From contig NC_065875.1 of NCBI RefSeq assembly GCF_933775445.1, forward strand, positions 21,637,555 through 21,701,554: 64,000 nt of DNA. The letters are read 5' to 3'. Origin of the DNA: Argentina anserina (lineage: Eukaryota; Streptophyta; Magnoliopsida; Rosales; Rosaceae). The stretch's first letter is position 1. The number at the start of each line of letters is the position of its first letter. The position numbers and the translations under genes are program-made. The notes under the pieces were generated by a model. It made no database searches. It was not told the origin of the DNA and saw only the letters and a program-made list of their open reading frames with translations. This document shows, piece by piece, positions 59,290 to 64,000 of the stretch.

Positions 59290-60329
59290 TATATATCATC
59301 TCACACGTGAGAGATGTATGCGTAAAAGTGCTTGATGATACTACTGTTTCAATACAACGTATATAAAATCTCTTCTTGTTCTGTATTTTCTTTAGCTTTT
59401 AAATAAAATAAGGAACTATATATTCTAAAATATATATATATTTAATCAACTGAGGGAACTGTACTATTCACTGCGTTTATCATGCTTAATTATTAATTTT
59501 TATGTCCATATCATGACGATCTATTATAAGTAACAGTACGTTGATTGCAATTTTGTCATATAAAATGATCACGTTGGTTATAGCGTACAATCATCTCCAA
59601 GTTGGTATTGTTTTAGGTAACTATTTCTGTCCACGGAGGACTACTAAACAAGAAATGAACCAGAAAAAGACCAAAATCCAAACATGAACAATTAAGCATC
59701 TGAGGGATCCCACATGGCTTCCAATAAGCACAGCAAAGCCTGCTGCAATTATCCCATTTTCGTACGTAGAAATAGTAGAATATGTTTTAATGTCATCACC
59801 AAGACTCCCAAGAGTAAGGCAGAGTGCTCTTCTTGTTGGCCTGCACTGTATGTCATCACGTTGTTTTTTGGATTGCCTCCATCTAATTCTTTGATTGAGT
59901 GAAAATTGAGCTCTGACTTTAAGCTGAAAGTGGCTTCTTAAGCATTTCGGTTCTTAAGCATTTGCATTTTGTAAAAGTTGAAGATATTTTTAATTTTCAT
60001 TTTTTAACGTATTGAGAATTATTTTAACAAACACATTTTCATCCTCTTTGTGTTTGTAAATAATGAAAATATAGATATGAAACTATTACCGAATGCCACG
60101 TAGTTAATATTTGTACTAACATGTTCCGCCAAGTTTAATATCTTATTTCTAGGGTTTTTGTGCTTTTTCTTTATCTTGTTCATCTTGAGAAGTGAAATTA
60201 ATTTATTTACACTTTTGATTTCATTTTCGGAACACAGTTCTCATAAAAAAAATCTAAGTTTAGATTATCTAAAAAACACCATGTGGGTGTAGCTAATACG
60301 TATTTCATTCCACTTTGTTTTTCCCTTTT
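59290..60329. other. Intergenic, no gene seen
   Basis: AT-rich. A 62-codon ORF at 59714-59902 has no recognisable feature and is not supported. Confidence 0.35.
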
Positions 60330-60338
60330 ATCTTTTTA

Positions 60339-61137
60339 GGAGAAAATTCTGCTAAATACCATGTACTTTTGGGGTTTCATCAATTCAGTCTCCTTGAACA
60401 TTCAATTTAATTAGAAAAATCCTTGTACTCTCCGATCTCATCTAATCGATCCAACCCGTCACTAGTCCGTCAATTATCTCCAACCACTTGCTAACGTGGC
60501 AATGGAAGACCAGCTTGTGGGACCTTTTGTAGGGAAACTTCAAGTACATGACCATCAATTGCTTTTCCTCCAATGGCGAAACCAAGAACCAGCCCAAAGA
60601 CCACACCACGAAATCCAGTACCACCATCACCACCGACGTCGTTCCTCTTCCACTACTTACTCACCACCCTCCTCTTCTCCCCCAAAACGCACCATTTCAG
60701 ACTCCCCAAACGCTCCTCCACCTCATCACCACCTCCATTGGGGAGGAGGAGTGGAGGTGGTGATGAGGTGGAGGAGCATTTGGGGAGTCTGAAACAGTGC
60801 GTTTTGGGGGAGAAGAGGATAGTGGTGAGTAAGTAGTGGAAGAGGAACGGCGGGGTGGTGATGGTGGTACTGGGTTTCGTGGTGTGGTCTTTGGGCTGGT
60901 TCTTGGTTTCGCCATTGGAGGAAAAGCAACTGATGGTCATGTACTTGAAGTTTCCCTACAAAAGGTCCCACAAGCTGGTCTTCCATTGCCACGTTAGCAA
61001 GTGGATGGAGATAATTGACGGACTAGTGAACGGCTGGATCAATTAGATGAGATTGGAGAGTACAAGGATTTTTCTGATTAAATTGAATGTTCAGGAGGAC
61101 TGAATTGATGAAACCCCAAGAGTAAGCAGAATTCTCC
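60339..61137. mobile_element. 799-bp palindromic element with 9-bp TSD
   Basis: Two ~390-bp arms in inverted orientation, about 90% or more identical, meet at a short loop near 60740. Ends are GGAGAAAATTCTGC and GCAGAATTCTCC, flanked by perfect ATCTTTTTA duplications (60330-60338 and 61138-61146). A 9-bp TSD fits a Mutator-like foldback element. Each arm has overlapping open frames (for example MAMEDQLVGPFVGKLQVHDH on both strands), which mirror each other only because the arms do. A transcript would form a long hairpin. Confidence 0.85.
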
Positions 61138-61146
61138 ATCTTTTTA

Positions 61147-63150
61147 ACATAGAATTCCCTATACTTCTCTCAAATGCATGCATATGATAAAATAGAAAAT
61201 TAGATTTCTCTAATTAAGCTTCCAGATACCATACCATAGTTTAAGTGTATCATTTTCAAGATTTCATATATGAACACTAGATCAAATTATCAAAGGTTAA
61301 TTTACGGACAAGTAATGGTTAGGTCGAGGAGGCAATTAGTCAACTAGATCAAAAGGTTAATTTGGGATCGAGCTTAAGTCACAAATTTTAGTTGGTAAAC
61401 ACAGTAAACTTGAAATGATTAAGGGGACATCTCGCTTCCCCAAGATACCCACCTCCTCCATTTTGTCAAAGACATGCATATAATCGCATGCAACGCATGT
61501 TTTGGGCAGGATGATGATCGAGTATTTGAACTGACTAATGTGTTTCAGTCAAGCTTTATCATATCATTGACTATAATCAAAGGTAATTAACAAGCTTCTG
61601 TTTATATGCATGATGATGAAGATGATTCATTAGTAGTAATCCAATTATCATAATCAATTAAGCATGTTTTAATTTATCAAATTTGCATTGGCAATTGAAC
61701 ATCATCATCTGCCATTTGCCTTTGGTTGTTTGGTGGCTTGAAAATCACTCGCGGACCCAAGAAAATATAGAATTTCTAGCTCCTAGGTATTGTTTCATGT
61801 TTTCGGTTTACCTGTTGATCGAATAGTGCAAGACAAGTATGTCATTGCTCATTGATTTGATCAAAGGCCAATACTTTCGTTTTCTTTCTTCCTTTCACAA
61901 AGCTGTTCCTCTTTTATGTAAGGACTTGGGAGCGCTGCGGAGAAGCGTGTAGAAAAGTACTTGGAGATTTGTCTTATTTCTCTGTTTGGTTCAATCCCGA
62001 TCTTTGTCTTGATCTCGTAGCTTCCTCTTTTAGGCAGGGGAAATCTTGATAGGTTGTTTGTTTTAAATATACACACTGGCCGGAGAGGGGCTTAGGTACT
62101 AGGTGCATGATTATTGCTCTAATCTTTATTAGGCATACTGAAGTTGATTTACTTAGATGAACCACGTTTTGGCAATCTCTTAAGAGTCCGTTTTATGTGT
62201 CAGCTTACGAGAGAGAGTATAACATAAATTTCATAACTATTAGCTAATAGTAAGTACAAACACCTTTTGACTATATGAACATAACTATTAGCTAGAGAGA
62301 CATTGCAACATAAATTTGTAAGAAAGACTGCAAAGGCATAAGTAGAGCCTGTAGAGGGCGTGTCGTTGAGAAATTTGCACTCGTATATATACTGAAGATG
62401 CGTACACTCACTATTTCCACAAGACCACAACCCCTATTTTTTTTTGTTTTGCAACGGGTGGGAAGAAAAGAATTGTTCTTCGAAACTGGTATGGATTAAT
62501 ATCATCTTGATTAAAGTTGTCATATATAGATTAGCATAATCTTGAAGAAGAAATAACAATTCCTTTCTCAGTTTTGGGATCATTTGGATAAACAACTCAG
62601 ATATTCATGATGAGCTCTACTAAACGGGTCAAATGAAAACTTCTCCTTCACTTTTGTGTCGAAAGTTCACCAATTATTTCATCATTCATGTGTAACGATA
62701 TTCCTCTTGATAATGTCAATTGCAAAATTGGCCAAAAAATGAAAAAAAAAAGGGTGTTTTGATGTTGGCAGAATCTGGTAGCTGGGTTTTGAAATCAGCT
62801 GCTTTTAAGCACTAAGGTCGCTATAGAATAAGATGTTCTAAATTCTAATCCCATGGGCTAGCAATGTGTATATAATATAAAAAACATAGCATATACCAGA
62901 AAAGAAAAGATCCATATATAGTGGTAATCATTCTGGCCCCATATATAGCAATGAGCACCAGAGAGCAAGTCTAGGTCAACTCTGAAATCGATTCGAGAGA
63001 AGGGAAAGAAAAGAAATGTACCACTGTCAAAGTGTTAATTGAGGTTGATAAGATAGACTTTAGGGTCTGGCACCAGTTCATTCGATCATGATATGAGTAG
63101 TTTTCCATTCTCTGCTTTCTTTGATTTAAGGTTTAGGGTTAGCCTTTTCA

Positions 63151-63152
<2 letters not shown>
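61147..63152. other. Intergenic, no gene seen
   Basis: About 2 kb of AT-rich DNA with no supported feature. Confidence 0.4.

Positions 63153-63189
<37 letters not shown>
63153..63189. repeat. (AT)n microsatellite
   Basis: A 37-bp AT run. Confidence 0.95.
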
Positions 63190-63192
<3 letters not shown>

Positions 63193-63529
63193 TAAGTGAT
63201 ATCATTGCTACTGACAGTGGATCCTGTGGCCAAAATGGCTGCAGATCGTAGTAGTGATTGATTCATAGGTCAGGCACAGACAGTGACGGAATCTAAAAAA
63301 AGATTTTAAAGGGGCTAATATACATTAAATGTATCATTAATTATGTTTACACTAAATGTACCATTAATTATAATATTAACACCTAATTAGGGGGGATTTC
63401 GCCGGAGGGGCCATGCACCCCTTTGGCCTCCAAGAAGTTCTGCCATTGGGCACAGAGGAATGATGTGTGTTGATGAATTCTATTAAACCGCCTTGCGTAC
63501 GAGCAGGTTTTTGCAACAAATTTAACTCA

Positions 63530-64000
63530 TCATTTGGCCCACGGGCTTTTTCCATGGGTAGTCCGGCCCGGTCCAATCAAAACCCGGCCTTATGGGTATA
63601 AAACAGGATAAAAACCTCGGTCCGGCCCATTGGATCTCTAAGACCGAAGCCTGACCTAGTCCTAAAAGTCTGATCAAAAGTACGGTCAAAGCTTTTAAAA
63701 AAAAAATTTATATGTATTTATTTGTTATATATGATAATTAATTAAATTATTTAGTTATATTGTTTATTATATTTAATTAAATAATTACCATATCATATTT
63801 TTTTATAAAAAATATATATTATACATAAATATAATGGGTCCAGCTCGGCCCATTAAAAAAACTTGGCCCGAAAAAGCTAATAAAACCGGGCCCGTCGGCC
63901 TTGATTTTATTAGCAAACTCGGCCCGACCCTAAAATAAAATCATCGAGGCCCGCCCTGAGCCCGGTAATAATAGGGCGGAATGGGTCTAGCTCGATCCAT
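63530..64000. repeat. GGGCC-rich repeat running off the window
   Basis: GGCCCGG/CCGGGCC words (TCCGGCCCGGTCC, CCGGGCCCGTCGGCC, GAGGCCCGCCC) around an AT-rich centre, like the blocks at 548-735 and 3358-3510. Probably a non-autonomous element cut by the window end. The part at 63270-63430 (GACGGAATC, GGGGCTAA, GGAGGGGCC) is also repeat-like. Confidence 0.4.

Noticed and set aside
59714..59902. 62-codon ORF starting MASNKHSKACC
   Set aside because: No domain, no signal peptide, no visible promoter or intron evidence.
60496..61046. Set of mirrored ORFs as genes
   Set aside because: They occur in many frames and on both strands because the element is a palindrome; no known domain.

Overview
This is a window of nuclear DNA from a flowering plant, very probably a eudicot. 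The genes are intron-containing and plant-type, and most of the DNA between them is Ty1/copia, solo-LTR, TRIM, hAT-like and Mutator-like sequence with AT-rich filler. A Rosaceae source is a guess from the general look of the genes and cannot be proven from this sequence.

Layout. 1-3.5 kb: nested repeats, namely a GGGCCGGG-rich element, a 544-bp hAT-like MITE with an 8-bp TSD, and an array of about four ~490-bp tandem units. 3.9-11.2 kb: a young Ty1/copia element on the minus strand (LTRs differ at about 2 of 185 bp) with a separate gag ORF, a gag-pol spacer ending in a strong splice acceptor, and pol broken by two frameshifts. 12.0-13.4 kb: a perfect 51-bp hairpin and a Mutator-like MITE. 13.6-16.3 kb: MAK16, a ribosome-biogenesis gene of nine exons. 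17.5-26.5 kb: three tandem aldo-keto reductase (AKR4-type) genes. The first and third are intact (323 aa each). The middle one has lost its catalytic Asp and is cut in exon 2 by a decayed copia element that lacks its 5' LTR. 26.6-35.3 kb: two ~3-kb solo LTRs of one family in inverted orientation, each with a perfect 5-bp TSD, about 2.85 kb apart. 35.3-41.7 kb: no gene seen.

41.7-43.0 kb: an element with long terminal inverted repeats carrying a degenerate GATA zinc-finger gene fragment (Pack-MULE-like), which ends about 275 bp upstream of the TATA box of an AP2/ERF gene (43.4-44.7 kb, ESR/DORNROESCHEN-like). 47.1 kb: a small Ser-rich protein gene. 49.7-52.3 kb (minus): a complete four-exon NPH3/BTB gene (631 aa). 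53.3-64 kb: no convincing gene, but a GCCTAGGCGG-rich element, LTR-like debris, a 434-bp TRIM with a perfect TSD, two related foldback MITEs, a 799-bp palindromic element with a 9-bp TSD, and a GGGCC-rich repeat running off the end.

The genes do not form a pathway. The AKR trio is the only local gene family. No CRISPR array, operon, rRNA or tRNA was recognised. The best candidates for something undescribed are the GATA-carrying TIR element, the conserved 15-codon mini-exon ending at a splice donor inside the solo LTRs, and the gag/pol arrangement of the young copia element. All are unusual transposable-element biology rather than a new cellular system.
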